The notes: a model not told the origin generated them from the letters alone. Counted from the stretch's first letter, positions 9,401-19,096 are shown. The stretch is 64,000 nucleotides of DNA from an uncultured Pseudomonadota bacterium (GCA_903884105.1 CAISDJ010000029.1:1-64000); one strand, 5' to 3'. Numbers and translations are program-made.

Positions 9401-10345
9401 TCAGGTGCGGAACAGGTACTCAAGGGCCACGCCGATAAAGACGGCCATGCCGAAGTAGTTGTTGTTCAGGAAGGCGCGGAAGCATTTGTCTGGATTCCGC
9501 TCGCGAATGAGCCATTGTTCGTAGAGCGAGAAGCAGGAAGCCGCGGCCAGCCCCCCTTGGTACCAGGGGCCGAGCGCCAGGTCGTGCCCAACCAGCCACA
9601 ACGCCAGCAGCGTCATCAACTGCATGATGCCGACGATCACACGATCTGCCTCGCCAAACAGGATGGCGCTGGAGCGGACGCCGATCTTGAGGTCGTCTTC
9701 CCGGTCCACCATGGCGTACATGGTGTCGTAAGCCGTCGTCCACAGCAGCGAGGCCATGAAGAGCAGCCACCCGATTCGCGAGATCGTTCCTGCCTCTGCC
9801 GCATACGCCATGGGAACCGACCACGAAAACGCAATGCCAAGGTACACCTGCGGGATGGGGAAGAAGCGCTTGAAGAACGGATAGGTCACCGTCAGGACCG
9901 CGCCGATCAGCGCGAGCTGCTGCGTGAACCGGTCCAGGGTCATCACGAGTCCAAAGGCGATTAGCGCCAGTGCGACGAACAGCATGATCGCTTCTTTCGG
10001 CTCGACGCGACCCTGCGCCATCGGGCGTTCTCGGGTTCGACGCACGTGGGTATCGATCTTGCGATCTGCAAAATCGTTGATGACGCACCCGGCCGAGCGC
10101 ATCAGGAAGACGCCCAGGGCAAAGACAACGAATACGCGCGGATGAGGATGCCCGTCAGACGCGAGCCAAAGAGCCCACAGAGCAGGCCACAGCAGCAGGA
10201 ATGTGCCGATCGGGCGGTCGAGGCGCATCAGGCGGCCGTAGTCGCCCAACGTGGCTGCCAGCTGCGGCAATACCAAGGTGGCGAAAGTGGTCTCGTTGAA
10301 GCGTTCGCCCCACCTACGTGGGCGATTGCCTGCGGGAGTCGTCAT
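9401..10345 (-). CDS. ubiA: 4-hydroxybenzoate polyprenyltransferase
   Basis: UbiA attaches the polyprenyl tail to 4-hydroxybenzoate in the inner membrane, an early step of ubiquinone synthesis. The 314-residue multi-helix protein carries both Asp-rich motifs that bind Mg-diphosphate: NDFADRKID at 90-98 and AYDTMYAMVDREDD at about 205-218. The RLDRPIGTFLLLWP signature near the N-terminus is typical of bacterial UbiA. It lies 115 bases downstream of recG on the same strand and ends 11 bases from the convergent nhaA stop. Confidence 0.96.
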   Translation of the reverse strand: MTTPAGNRPRRWGERFNETTFATLVLPQLAATLGDYGRLMRLDRPIGTFLLLWPALWALWLASDGHPHPRVFVVFALGVFLMRSAGCVINDFADRKIDTHVRRTRERPMAQGRVEPKEAIMLFVALALIAFGLVMTLDRFTQQLALIGAVLTVTYPFFKRFFPIPQVYLGIAFSWSVPMAYAAEAGTISRIGWLLFMASLLWTTAYDTMYAMVDREDDLKIGVRSSAILFGEADRVIVGIMQLMTLLALWLVGHDLALGPWYQGGLAAASCFSLYEQWLIRERNPDKCFRAFLNNNYFGMAVFIGVALEYLFRT

Positions 10346-10460
10346 GGGTCCTCTTGACCTCGGTTTAAGCTGCGAGACTGTGCCGGTGATTGTCGCCTGC
10401 GGTCAACAAGCTTTTCTGCTCAAGCCTTATGGGTCGTCATGACAACCTGAACACTCCAGT

Positions 10461-12560
10461 TCAGACCCGGCTGAATCGTTCCCCCGTTCCGATCCATCGG
10501 CTCAGAAGCGGCGCAATGACGTCGTCATTGCCTTCGAGCAGTGATGTTGCTGCTTGCTGGACGCGGGGCAGGAGGTCGGCGTCGCGAAGCAGGTCGGCTA
10601 CCCGCATCCTGGCGAGCCCCGTCTGCCGCGTGCCGAGCAGCTCTCCTGGTCCGCGTAGTTCGAGGTCGCGCCGAGCCACCTCGAAACCATCGTTGGTATC
10701 GCGCATGACACCGAGCCGTTCGCGGGCAATCTCGGTCAACGGCGGCTTGTAGAGCAGTACGCATGTGCTTTCCTGGCTACCGCGGCCAACCCGTCCCCTG
10801 AGCTGGTGCAGCTGCGCGAGCCCCATCCGCTCGGCATTCTCGATCACCATCAGGCTCGCATTCGGAACGTCCACGCCCACTTCGATGACGGTGGTCGCGA
10901 CGAGCAGATGAATGTCGCCCGCCTTGAAGCTCATCATGACGGCATCCTTCTGTTGGCCTGTCAGGCGGCCGTGAATCAATCCCACCGCGATTCCCGGTAG
11001 CGCTTCAGCCAAGGTGGAGGCCGTTTCCTCCGCGGCTTGTGCCTCAAGCAGGTCCGACTCCTCGATCAGCGGGCAAACCCAATACGCTTGACGCTTTCCC
11101 TGGCAGGCTTCAAGGATTCGCTGGATGACATCCGGCCGGCGCGCTTCCGGCAGCACGACTGTTCGCACGGGCGTTCGACCCGGAGGCAGCTCGTCAATGG
11201 TCGACACGTCCAGATCGGCATAGGCCGTCATGGCCAGCGTTCTCGGGATCGGCGTAGCCGTCATGATGAGTTGATGCGGATATCTGCCGCTCACCTGACC
11301 CTTCTCCCTGAGCAACAGGCGTTGATGCACACCAAAACGGTGTTGCTCATCAATGATTGCAAGCCCGAGTCGAGAGAATGCCACCTGCTCCTGGAATAGT
11401 GCGTGCGTGCCCACGGCCACGCTGATCTCGCCGGCAGCGAGCCCCGACAGAATCCCAGTGCGCTTTCGGGCGCCCAATCGCCCGGTCAGCAGCGCGATCG
11501 ATACCTTCAACGGTTCGAACCAGGCGGTGAAGTTGCGTGCATGCTGTTCGGCCAGGAGCTCGGTCGGTGCCATCAGCACAACCTGAAAGCCGGCGTCCAC
11601 CGCGTGGAGTGTTGCCAATGCCGCGACGACGGTCTTGCCGCACCCGACGTCACCCTGCACCAGTCGCAGCATTGGCTTCGAGTCCGAGAGGTCACCTTCG
11701 ATCTCGTGCCAGACGCGTGCTTGGGCGCCTGTCAGTGAGAAAGGGAGGTTGACGAGGAATTGGCCGAGCAGCTGCTTGCGCGCAGGCATCGCCCAACCGG
11801 GGTCGGTCTGGATGTTCTTGCGAAGCAACCGGAGGCTCAGATGCTGCGCCAGCAACTCCTCAAAGGCCAGGCGGCGTTGTGCGGGATGCAGGCCCGTCGA
11901 GAGCAGTTCGATGCTCGCGTCGGGAGGGGGGCGGTGCACATACTGCAGCGCCGTTGCCAACGTCGGCATCTCGAGTCCCTGCAACAGGGCTGTAGGCAAC
12001 CAGTCGCGTACCCCCTCGTCCCTCAGTTCCCCGAGGGCCAGGGTCGTCAATCGCCGCAATCGCGCTTGAGCCACGCCTTCCGTTGCCGGATAGACCGGCG
12101 TCAATGCGTCTTCAGTCTCCCCAATGGCGTCCGTTTCCACCCGGCGATATTCAGGATGGACAATCTCGAGGCCAAGCGGCCCGCGTCTGGCCTCCCCGAA
12201 GCAGCGAATGCGAACCCCGCGCGCAAGCGCAGCCTGTTGCGCACCGGAGAAGTGGAAGAAGCGCAGCGTAAGGAACCCGGACCCGTCAGCGATTCTGCAA
12301 ATGAGTTGTCGCCTTCCCCGGAAGACGACTTCCGCAAGCTGCACTTCGCCCTCGACAACGGCCCGGTCACCGGCCTGAAGCGAACCAATCGGCACGACTT
12401 GCGTGCGGTCTTCGTAGCGAAGCGGGAGCAGGAACAGGACGTCCTGCACCGTGAAGACACCCAGCTTCGTCAGCTTTTCCGCCAGTGCAGGGCCGACGCC
12501 GGAAAGCGCCGTTACTGGCCGGAGTTCAGGAAGCATTGTGGGCGTGCGTGATGCAGCCAT
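10461..12560 (-). CDS. recG: ATP-dependent DNA helicase RecG
   Basis: RecG is a monomeric double-strand DNA translocase that regresses stalled replication forks and branch-migrates Holliday junctions. The 699-residue protein has an N-terminal wedge/OB domain (to about 150), then a superfamily 2 helicase core: Walker A GDVGCGKT at 303-310, DEQHRFG, TATPIPRT, and the helicase C-terminal half ending in QLRGRVGRG. The RecG C-terminal region with GPGELLGTRQTG is present. It follows ridA by 50 bases in the gmk-rpoZ-spoT-ridA-recG block, an order shared with enteric bacteria except that ridA occupies the place of trmH. Confidence 0.97.
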   Translation of the reverse strand: MAASRTPTMLPELRPVTALSGVGPALAEKLTKLGVFTVQDVLFLLPLRYEDRTQVVPIGSLQAGDRAVVEGEVQLAEVVFRGRRQLICRIADGSGFLTLRFFHFSGAQQAALARGVRIRCFGEARRGPLGLEIVHPEYRRVETDAIGETEDALTPVYPATEGVAQARLRRLTTLALGELRDEGVRDWLPTALLQGLEMPTLATALQYVHRPPPDASIELLSTGLHPAQRRLAFEELLAQHLSLRLLRKNIQTDPGWAMPARKQLLGQFLVNLPFSLTGAQARVWHEIEGDLSDSKPMLRLVQGDVGCGKTVVAALATLHAVDAGFQVVLMAPTELLAEQHARNFTAWFEPLKVSIALLTGRLGARKRTGILSGLAAGEISVAVGTHALFQEQVAFSRLGLAIIDEQHRFGVHQRLLLREKGQVSGRYPHQLIMTATPIPRTLAMTAYADLDVSTIDELPPGRTPVRTVVLPEARRPDVIQRILEACQGKRQAYWVCPLIEESDLLEAQAAEETASTLAEALPGIAVGLIHGRLTGQQKDAVMMSFKAGDIHLLVATTVIEVGVDVPNASLMVIENAERMGLAQLHQLRGRVGRGSQESTCVLLYKPPLTEIARERLGVMRDTNDGFEVARRDLELRGPGELLGTRQTGLARMRVADLLRDADLLPRVQQAATSLLEGNDDVIAPLLSRWIGTGERFSRV

Positions 12561-12610
12561 CGGCCCTTCTGATGCGGGAGTGCAGTGCGTCGACAGGCAG
12601 CTGATGCGGA

Positions 12611-12991
12611 CTACAACTCCAGGACGCAGTCCATCTCGACGGCGGCACCTCGCGGCAGTGCACCCACGCCGATCGCAGCGCGCGCGGGATAGGGCTCCTT
12701 GAAGTATTCGGTCATGATCCGGTTGACGGCCGCGAAGTGCTGCAGGTCAGTGAGAAAGACATTCAACTTGGCCACCTGACTGAATTCGCCCCCCGCTGCA
12801 TTGATGATGGCTTTCAGGTTGTCGAGGACGCGACGGATCTGCTGATCCATGTCGCCCGTCACGAGCTGGCCCGTGGCCGGGTCCAGCGGGATCTGTCCGG
12901 ACACGTAAACAGTGTTGCCGCACTTGACGGCCTGTGAGTAAGTGCCGATCGCGCCGGGAGCATGCGGGGTCGAAATGATCGTACGTGTCAT
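12611..12991 (-). CDS. ridA: RidA enamine/imine deaminase
   Basis: RidA hydrolyses reactive 2-aminoacrylate released by PLP enzymes such as threonine dehydratase, protecting other PLP enzymes. The 126-residue product has the family start ([15 protein letters not shown]), the VSGQIPLDP loop, and the active-site arginine in [10 protein letters not shown] near residue 105. The C-terminus VEMDCVLEL is canonical. It sits between spoT and recG on the same strand, 159 bases from spoT. A second, more divergent RidA-like gene lies at 49897-50379. Confidence 0.96.
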   Translation of the reverse strand: MTRTIISTPHAPGAIGTYSQAVKCGNTVYVSGQIPLDPATGQLVTGDMDQQIRRVLDNLKAIINAAGGEFSQVAKLNVFLTDLQHFAAVNRIMTEYFKEPYPARAAIGVGALPRGAAVEMDCVLEL

Positions 12992-13150
12992 GACGGGGGC
13001 CTCGGGGTCGTGATGAATGCGAAAGGATGCCTGCGCGAACTGCTGACAAGCGACGGCGTTAGGATGAATTCTAAAGACAGCACGGTCGATGTGCGAGTAA
13101 CAGACACGCGGCCGGAGCCACGGACATCCGGAATCACACCAGGCGGGGGG

Positions 13151-15307
13151 TCAGGCGCAGGTGCGGATGACCCTGAGGACGTCGGGCATCTTGCGGACGC
13201 TCTTGATCACCCTGGCCAGGTGCTTTCGGTCGCGTACCTGCAGTTCGAAGATGATCGTGGACGCATCAGTGTCGCTTTCAAGCATGGAGACATGATCGAT
13301 GTTCGTCTGCGTTCCTGCGATGTCCGAAGCGAGGGCCGCCAGGACGCCGACGCGGTTTGCAACCTCGACGCGGATTTCAACCCTGTACAGGCGGTCGACG
13401 CCGGTCTGCCAACTGACCGATAGCCACTTGTCCGGTTGCTTGCGGTAGCTGCGCAGATTGCCGCAGGACTCGCGGTGGATGACGACACCCCGCCCGCTTG
13501 AGAGATACGCCATGATCGGGTCATTCAGAATCGGGAAGCAGCAGCGTGCGTAGCTGACGACCAGACCTTCCGTTCCGGCGATGGCGAGTGGATCCTTTTT
13601 GGTCAGCGGTTCCGGTGCTGCCGAATCCGCCGGCAGGAGCCTTCGCGCCACCAGTGGCGCCAAGCGTTCGCCGAGGCCGATCTGTTCGAACAGCTGGTCG
13701 GGCTCTTCGAGGCCGAGGTCCGCAACCACGGTCCGCACCTGCTCGTCTTCAATCTTCTTCAGCGACAGCGACAGCTCGGACAACGCCTGGTTCAGCAGCC
13801 GTTTGCCAAGCTCGATGGCTTCGCTGTGTTTGAGGCTCTTCAGGTAGTGACGGATTGCGGCGCGAGCCTTGGCAGTGACCACGAAATTGACCCAGGCCGG
13901 GTTCGGTGTCGCACCCTTTGCAGTGATGATCTCGACCGTCTGCCCGTTTCGCAGGGGCGTCCTGAGCGGCACGAGTCGGCGGTCAATCTTGGCGGCGACG
14001 CAGTGATTGCCGACGACGGTGTGCACGTCATAGGCGAAGTCCACGGCCGTGGAACTCCGCGGCAAGCGCCGGATATCGCCTTTGGGCGTGAACACATAGA
14101 CCTTGTCAGGGAACAGGTCGAGCTTGACGCTCTCCATGAATTCTTCCGAGTTGCCTCCCTGCTGCATTTCCATGAGCTGCTTCAGCCACTCATGCGCGTG
14201 ATCGCTATAGGCACGACCCTGCGGCTCGCCAGTCTTGTACTGCCAGTGCGCTGCAATACCCGACTCGGCCACGCGATGCATGTCTTCGGTGCGGATCTGT
14301 ACTTCGATCGGCATGCCGTTCGGTCCGAACAGCGTCGTGTGCAGCGATTGATAGCCGTTGATCCGAGGGATCGCGATGTAGTCCTTGAAGCGTCCCGGCA
14401 TCGGTCTGTAGAGACCGTGGACCAGACCAAGGACACGGTAGCAGGTGTCGACGCTGTCGCACACGATGCGGAAGCCAAAGACGTCGACGATCTCTGCAAG
14501 TGAAGCGCTCTTGCGGCGCATCTTCTGGTAGACGCTGTAGAGGTGCTTCTCGCGCCCTTCCACCCTGCCTGCGATGTTCGCTTTCGTGAGCGACAACTGG
14601 ATGTTCTCGGAGATCTTGCCGATGAACTGCTTCTGGTTGCCCCGCGCCTTCTTCAGCGCTTTCTCGATGATCCGGTACCGCCCGGGGTACAGCGACTTGA
14701 AGCCCAGCTCCTCGAGTTCGCTCTTGATCGAATTGATGCCCAGCCGGTTGGCGATGGGCGCGAAGATCTCGAGCGTCTCGCGGGCGATGGCGCGGCGCCT
14801 GGCAGGTGGCATGGCGCCGAGCGTCCGCATGTTGTGCGTGCGATCCGCGAGTTTGACCATGATGACGCGAATGTCCCTGACCATCGCGAGCAGCATCTTG
14901 CGGAAGCTTTCAGCCTGTGCCTCTGCGCGGCTGCGAAACTGGATCTGGTCCAGTTTCGACACGCCATCCACGAGGTCCGCGACCTGAGTACCGAATTTCT
15001 CGGCGATCTCCGCCTTGGCGGTCGGGGTGTCCTCGATGACGTCGTGCAGGATGGCCGCAACGATGGTCTGGGCATCGAGGTGCAGGTCTGCCAACAAGTC
15101 GGCGACCGCGACTGGGTGAGCGATATAGGGTTCGCCCGAGAGGCGCTTCTGGCCCTCGTGGGCCTGGGCACCAAATTCGTAGGCTTCGCGGACCAGGTCG
15201 ACCTGCTCCGGCGGCAGGTACGTTTCGAGTTTGTTAAGAAGCTGGGTGACGCCTATCGAGCGTCTTCCTGACGGCCAGAGATTCCGTATGGAAGACGCAT
15301 AGTCCAT
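13151..15307 (-). CDS. spoT: Bifunctional (p)ppGpp synthetase/hydrolase SpoT
   Basis: SpoT makes and degrades the stringent-response alarmone (p)ppGpp. The 718-residue protein retains both activities by motif. The HD hydrolase has YIAHP, HDVIEDT (His88-Thr94) and DRTHNMRT. The synthetase domain has FGFRIV and RFKDYIAIPRINGYQSLHT. A TGS domain (VYVFTPKGDI) and a C-terminal ACT domain follow. It is 32 bases downstream of rpoZ. The ATG at 15307 lacks an obvious Shine-Dalgarno sequence and gives about 20 residues before the conserved start (LLNKLETYLPP), so the exact N-terminus is uncertain. Confidence 0.96.
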   Translation of the reverse strand: MDYASSIRNLWPSGRRSIGVTQLLNKLETYLPPEQVDLVREAYEFGAQAHEGQKRLSGEPYIAHPVAVADLLADLHLDAQTIVAAILHDVIEDTPTAKAEIAEKFGTQVADLVDGVSKLDQIQFRSRAEAQAESFRKMLLAMVRDIRVIMVKLADRTHNMRTLGAMPPARRRAIARETLEIFAPIANRLGINSIKSELEELGFKSLYPGRYRIIEKALKKARGNQKQFIGKISENIQLSLTKANIAGRVEGREKHLYSVYQKMRRKSASLAEIVDVFGFRIVCDSVDTCYRVLGLVHGLYRPMPGRFKDYIAIPRINGYQSLHTTLFGPNGMPIEVQIRTEDMHRVAESGIAAHWQYKTGEPQGRAYSDHAHEWLKQLMEMQQGGNSEEFMESVKLDLFPDKVYVFTPKGDIRRLPRSSTAVDFAYDVHTVVGNHCVAAKIDRRLVPLRTPLRNGQTVEIITAKGATPNPAWVNFVVTAKARAAIRHYLKSLKHSEAIELGKRLLNQALSELSLSLKKIEDEQVRTVVADLGLEEPDQLFEQIGLGERLAPLVARRLLPADSAAPEPLTKKDPLAIAGTEGLVVSYARCCFPILNDPIMAYLSSGRGVVIHRESCGNLRSYRKQPDKWLSVSWQTGVDRLYRVEIRVEVANRVGVLAALASDIAGTQTNIDHVSMLESDTDASTIIFELQVRDRKHLARVIKSVRKMPDVLRVIRTCA

Positions 15308-15339
15308 GGCCGCTGGATAGGGTCAGGCGCAGGAGCGGT

Positions 15340-15621
15340 TCAATCTCCAAGGCCCAGGTGCGGCGCGCGCAGTTCGCCCGACATATCAGGTTCCGGCATC
15401 ATCAGCTCGGGTGCGGGACGATCGGCTTCTTCCAGGATTTCCGGGCCCACGTGACCCGCAGCGATCTCCCGAAGCGCGATGACGGTCGGTTTGTCGTTTT
15501 CGGGGTCAACGGTCGCTTCCGCGCCGTTTGCCACGCGACGCGCCCTTTTGGCGGCGACCAGAACCAGCTGGAACAGGTTGGGGACGTTCTGCAGGCAATC
15601 TTCAACAGTAATACGTGCCAT
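15340..15621 (-). CDS. rpoZ: RNA polymerase omega subunit
   Basis: Omega binds the beta-prime subunit, assists RNA polymerase assembly and contributes to a ppGpp site. The 93-residue product begins MARITVEDC, the canonical omega start, followed by the [11 protein letters not shown] helix and the ALREIAAG segment. The frame is open for 37 codons upstream, but the family begins at this ATG. It lies between gmk and spoT, as in most gammaproteobacteria, linking an RNA polymerase subunit and its ppGpp effector enzyme in one transcript. Confidence 0.95.
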   Translation of the reverse strand: MARITVEDCLQNVPNLFQLVLVAAKRARRVANGAEATVDPENDKPTVIALREIAAGHVGPEILEEADRPAPELMMPEPDMSGELRAPHLGLGD

Positions 15622-15791
15622 CTGGATCAAGACCTCGAAGATAGTCGGTTCGCTCGGAACCTTGGGGAGACTGCCTGAACAGGCGTATTGCCGACAGTAT
15701 AGCCGAGCGGCCAGCCAACCGCATTCGGGCACGGTGAACTGGTAGGCGCTTTATGCCGCGGGCGTGAGGGTCTGGGAGACCCCACGGTGCC

Positions 15792-16418
15792 TTAATCAGC
15801 GCTTGTCAGGGTGGGCATCAGCCAGTCGAGTTCGGGGCGGGGGGCGCGCAGGTGCTCGCCTTGACCGGTGACGACCGCCTCCAGGTCGTCCAGAGCCCGG
15901 GCGAAGTCCTCGTTGATCACGACATAGTCAAATTCGTCCCAATGGGACATATCGCCACGTGCATCCAGCAGACGTCGCTCAATGACCTCGTCTGAATCCG
16001 TCGCCCGCCCCCGCAGCCGGCGCTCGAGTTCAGTCAGCGAGGGCGGCAGGATGAAAATCGAGAGACACTCGGCCATCGCCGCACGCACCTGTCTTGCGCC
16101 CTGCCAATCGATCTCCAGAATGACGTCGTGCCCCTGGCCCAGCAGCCCTTCGACCGGGGCCTTGAGGGTTCCGTAGTAGTTGTCGAATACCCGGGCATAT
16201 TCGAGGAAGGCGCCAGCGGCGATCCGGCTCACGAATTCCGCGCGCTCGATGAAAAAGTAGTCCCTCCCTTCCTGCTCTGCCGGGCGACGCGGCCGGGTGG
16301 TGCAGGAAATCGAGAAACGCAGCTGGGGGCGGCGCTCGAGAATGGCGCGCACCAAAGACGTCTTGCCCGCCCCGGAAGGGGCCGCGATTACATAAAGTCG
16401 TCCGCGCCGTGCAGTCAC
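15792..16418 (-). CDS. gmk: Guanylate kinase
   Basis: Gmk phosphorylates GMP to GDP, feeding GTP and (p)ppGpp synthesis. The 208-residue product shows the P-loop APSGAGKTSL (about 13-22), the GMP-binding region SCTTRPRRPAEQEGRDYFF, and EIDWQGARQV. The long open frame upstream has no family similarity; a GTG at 16418 gives the normal length. Its Shine-Dalgarno sequence is weak. It is the first gene of the gmk-rpoZ-spoT-ridA-recG-ubiA block and is divergent from pcaI. Confidence 0.94.
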   Translation of the reverse strand: MTARRGRLYVIAAPSGAGKTSLVRAILERRPQLRFSISCTTRPRRPAEQEGRDYFFIERAEFVSRIAAGAFLEYARVFDNYYGTLKAPVEGLLGQGHDVILEIDWQGARQVRAAMAECLSIFILPPSLTELERRLRGRATDSDEVIERRLLDARGDMSHWDEFDYVVINEDFARALDDLEAVVTGQGEHLRAPRPELDWLMPTLTSAD

Positions 16419-16653
16419 TTGGGTTGAACCATTGAAAGGCGTTTTCCGGGGGTCTGCCAGCGCGCGGGCTGGCGACGGCAGGCATGGTAACAACAAAGAT
16501 TCGTGCGTGTCGTCCCGCTGCTGGATTTGGCAGTGGCCTGCAATGCGGGGCGGACGGTAAGATGCGGGCATGCGATTCGTGCCCTGGTGAGCCGGGGCTG
16601 CCAATTCTGCCGGTCGAATCGACTGGCCAATCATGCCGGAGGAGGTTTCGAGA

Positions 16654-17370
16654 GTGCTGAACAAGCGAGTACGCTCGGTCGCGGAGGCCGTCGCGGACGT
16701 CAAGGACGGATCCACCGTGATGATCGGTGGGTTCGGCACTGCCGGCATTCCCAATGAGCTCATCGATGGACTCATCGAACAGGGTGCCAGGGATCTGGTC
16801 GTGGTGAACAACAATGCGGGCAACGGCGACACGGGCCTTGCAGCGCTGCTGAAGGCGGGGCACGTACGCAAAATCATCTGCAGCTTTCCCCGGCAGTCGG
16901 ACAGCTATGTCTTTGACGAGTTGTACCGTACCGGCAAGCTCGAGCTGGAACTGGTGCCCCAGGGCAACCTCGCAGAGCGAATCCGTGCAGCCGGCGCGGG
17001 GATCGGTGCTTTCTTTACTCCTACCGGATATGGAACCGACCTCGCCAAGAATCCGGACGGCACGCCCAAGGAAACCCGCGAAATAAACGGCCGCATGTAC
17101 GTCCTTGAGTATCCGATTTATGCCGATGTCGCGCTCATCCGCGCGGAACGCGGCGATGCCTGGGGCAATCTGACGTATCGCAAGGCAGCGCGGAATTTCG
17201 GCCCTGTCATGGCGACGGGAGCGAAATGCACGATTGCCACCGTGCATGAATTTGTCGAGCTGGGCCAGCTCGATCCGGAAAACATCGTGACCCCCGGCAT
17301 CTTCGTCAGCCGGGTGGTCCTCGTGCCGCGCGTTGCCACGGGCGCCGGCGGTTTCAAGAAGGAAGCGTGA
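16654..17370 (+). CDS. pcaI: 3-oxoacid CoA-transferase subunit A (PcaI type)
   Basis: This is the alpha subunit of a two-subunit family I CoA-transferase that moves CoA from succinyl-CoA to a 3-oxoacid (3-oxoadipate or acetoacetate). The CoA-binding signature GGFGTAGIPNEL lies at 25-36. SFPRQSDSYVFDELYR and PQGNLAERIRAAGAGIGAFF follow closely the PcaI pattern. I chose the GTG at 16654 because a strong GGAGGAGG lies eight bases before it; an in-frame ATG at 16633 would place that Shine-Dalgarno inside the gene. No other protocatechuate gene is nearby, so the substrate is not settled by context. Confidence 0.9.
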   Translation: MLNKRVRSVAEAVADVKDGSTVMIGGFGTAGIPNELIDGLIEQGARDLVVVNNNAGNGDTGLAALLKAGHVRKIICSFPRQSDSYVFDELYRTGKLELELVPQGNLAERIRAAGAGIGAFFTPTGYGTDLAKNPDGTPKETREINGRMYVLEYPIYADVALIRAERGDAWGNLTYRKAARNFGPVMATGAKCTIATVHEFVELGQLDPENIVTPGIFVSRVVLVPRVATGAGGFKKEA

Positions 17371-17372
17371 AG

Positions 17373-18014
17373 ATGACCTACCAGCGTAGAACCAAGGACC
17401 AGCTCGCGGTCCGCGTCGCTGAGGACATGCCGGACGGTGCCTATGTGAATCTCGGCATCGGCATGCCGACTCTGGTCGCGAATCACATTGGCGGCGGGCG
17501 GGAGATCATTCTCCATAGCGAGAATGGAATTCTCGGCATGGGGCCCGCGCCCAACGCCGGCGACGAGGATTACGACCTCATCAACGCTGGCAAGCAGCCG
17601 GTTACGTTGCTGACCGGCGGCGCCTTTTTTCACCACTCGGACAGCTTCGCGATGATGCGTGGTGGGCACCTTGATATCTGCGTGCTGGGAGCATTCCAGG
17701 TTTCAGCAACCGGTGACCTGGCCAATTGGAGCACTGGCGAGCCCGGTTCAATTCCGGCCGTTGGCGGAGCGATGGATCTGGCAATTGGCGCGAAGCAGAC
17801 CTGGGTGATGATGGATCTACTGACCAAGAAGGGTGAGAGCAAGCTCGTGCGCGAGTGCACCTACCCCCTGACGGGTATCGGCTGCGTGTCGCGGGTGTAT
17901 TCCGACCTCGCTACGTTCGAGTGCTCGCCCCAGGGACTCAAGCTCGTCGACAAGGTCGACGGTCTCGACCTTAAGGAACTCGAACAGCTGGTGGGTTTGC
18001 CCATCAGAACCTGA
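17373..18014 (+). CDS. pcaJ: 3-oxoacid CoA-transferase subunit B (PcaJ type)
   Basis: This is the beta subunit of the CoA-transferase, carrying the catalytic glutamate that forms the enzyme-CoA thioester. The glutamate is in SENGILGMGP (Glu50), followed by AGKQPVTLLTGGAFF and MMRGGHLDICVLGAFQV. Start choice: GAAGGAAG ends seven bases before the ATG at 17373; a GTG two codons earlier overlaps the pcaI stop. It is translationally coupled to pcaI. The next gene on the same strand is a class I aldolase, so the three may form one unit in carbon catabolism. Confidence 0.92.
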   Translation: MTYQRRTKDQLAVRVAEDMPDGAYVNLGIGMPTLVANHIGGGREIILHSENGILGMGPAPNAGDEDYDLINAGKQPVTLLTGGAFFHHSDSFAMMRGGHLDICVLGAFQVSATGDLANWSTGEPGSIPAVGGAMDLAIGAKQTWVMMDLLTKKGESKLVRECTYPLTGIGCVSRVYSDLATFECSPQGLKLVDKVDGLDLKELEQLVGLPIRT

Positions 18015-18074
18015 TCGACGCCCCATCGCGCACCTGCATTCGATTTCTACCTGATCATTCTGCGAGGCCGATTC

Positions 18075-18968
18075 ATGAGCACATTCGATGAGCAGACTAC
18101 GAAGTTCCGGACCCAAACGGGCTTCATTGCCGCGCTCGACCAGAGTGGCGGCAGCACCCCGAAAGCCCTCAAGCTTTACGGGATTGCCGAGTCAGCGTAC
18201 TCAGGCGACGCGCAGATGATGGATCTTATCCACGCCATGCGTTCGCGCATCATCACGAGTCCGGCTTTCAACGGAGACCGCGTGCTTGCCGCGATCCTGT
18301 TCGAAGCCACGATGGATCGTGACATCCAGGGCGTGCCGACAGCGGAGTACTTGTGGAACGTCAAGCGAGTCGTTCCGATACTGAAGGTCGACAAGGGCCT
18401 TGCCGATGAGGCGAACGGCGTGCAGCTGATGAAGGCAATGCCCGAGCTTGATGCACTGCTGGCCAAGGCCAAGGCGAAGGGTATCTATGGCACGAAGATG
18501 CGCTCGGTCATCAAGCAGGCCAATGACGCAGGAATCCAGGCGGTTGTCGAACAGCAGATCGCCGTGGCAAGGCAGATCATCGCTGGCGGCCTCGTGCCGA
18601 TCGTTGAGCCCGAAGTCGACATTCACTGTCCCGACAAGGCTGGCGCAGAATCGCTGCTCAACGCCGCGCTGCTCAAGGGACTCGAGGGGCTGCCGGCCGG
18701 CCAGCTCGTCATGCTCAAGCTGACGCTGCCCGAAGTCGATGACCTCTACGCGGATTTCGTCAAGCATCCCCGGGTTCTCAAGGTGGTCGCGTTGTCGGGT
18801 GGCTACAGCCGTGCCGACGCCAACAAGAAGCTTGCCCGGCAGCACGGCATGGTTGCCAGTTTCTCGCGGGCGCTGACGGAAGGGCTGACTGCGCAGCAGA
18901 GTGAATCGGAATTCGATGTCGCGCTCGACGCAGCAATTCAGGCGATCTACGAAGCCTCCAAAACCTGA
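18075..18968 (+). CDS. fda: Class I fructose-bisphosphate aldolase
   Basis: This is a Schiff-base (metal-independent) aldolase that interconverts fructose 1,6-bisphosphate with the two triose phosphates. The 297-residue protein matches the bacterial class I branch: FIAALDQSGGSTPKAL at the start, YGTKMRSVI at 138-146, IVEPEVDI at 176-183, and the probable Schiff-base lysine in MLKLTLPEV (Lys215). It begins 61 bases after pcaJ on the same strand and converges on yicC. The gene order with a CoA-transferase pair is not the usual setting for glycolytic genes. Confidence 0.93.
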   Translation: MSTFDEQTTKFRTQTGFIAALDQSGGSTPKALKLYGIAESAYSGDAQMMDLIHAMRSRIITSPAFNGDRVLAAILFEATMDRDIQGVPTAEYLWNVKRVVPILKVDKGLADEANGVQLMKAMPELDALLAKAKAKGIYGTKMRSVIKQANDAGIQAVVEQQIAVARQIIAGGLVPIVEPEVDIHCPDKAGAESLLNAALLKGLEGLPAGQLVMLKLTLPEVDDLYADFVKHPRVLKVVALSGGYSRADANKKLARQHGMVASFSRALTEGLTAQQSESEFDVALDAAIQAIYEASKT

Positions 18969-18999
18969 TCCCGGTCCTGACCCGCAGTTGAAGCAATTG

Positions 19000-19024
19000 G
19001 CGCGAGGTGCTCGGGGCCTCGCGC
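19000..19024. terminator. GC-rich hairpin between convergent fda and yicC
   Basis: GCGCGAGG at 19000-19007 pairs perfectly with CCTCGCGC at 19017-19024 around a nine-base loop, in the 128-base gap between two convergent genes. There is no T tract on either side, so it is at most a weak or factor-assisted bidirectional terminator. Confidence 0.4.
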
Positions 19025-19096
19025 GCTACGCTTGTTTCCAGGCGGCCTGATGCCGTAACCGCCGGGCGCTATGCCTTGTCCCGCCTGCGGGCAGCG

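Noticed and set aside
15758-15788. Short GGGTCT/AGACCC hairpin between gmk and rpoZ
   Set aside because: It has a six-pair stem, no T tract, and lies inside a conserved operon; it is probably incidental.
16419-16877. Long N-terminal extension of gmk
   Set aside because: The frame is open, but it overlaps the divergent pcaI gene and has no guanylate kinase similarity before the P-loop region.
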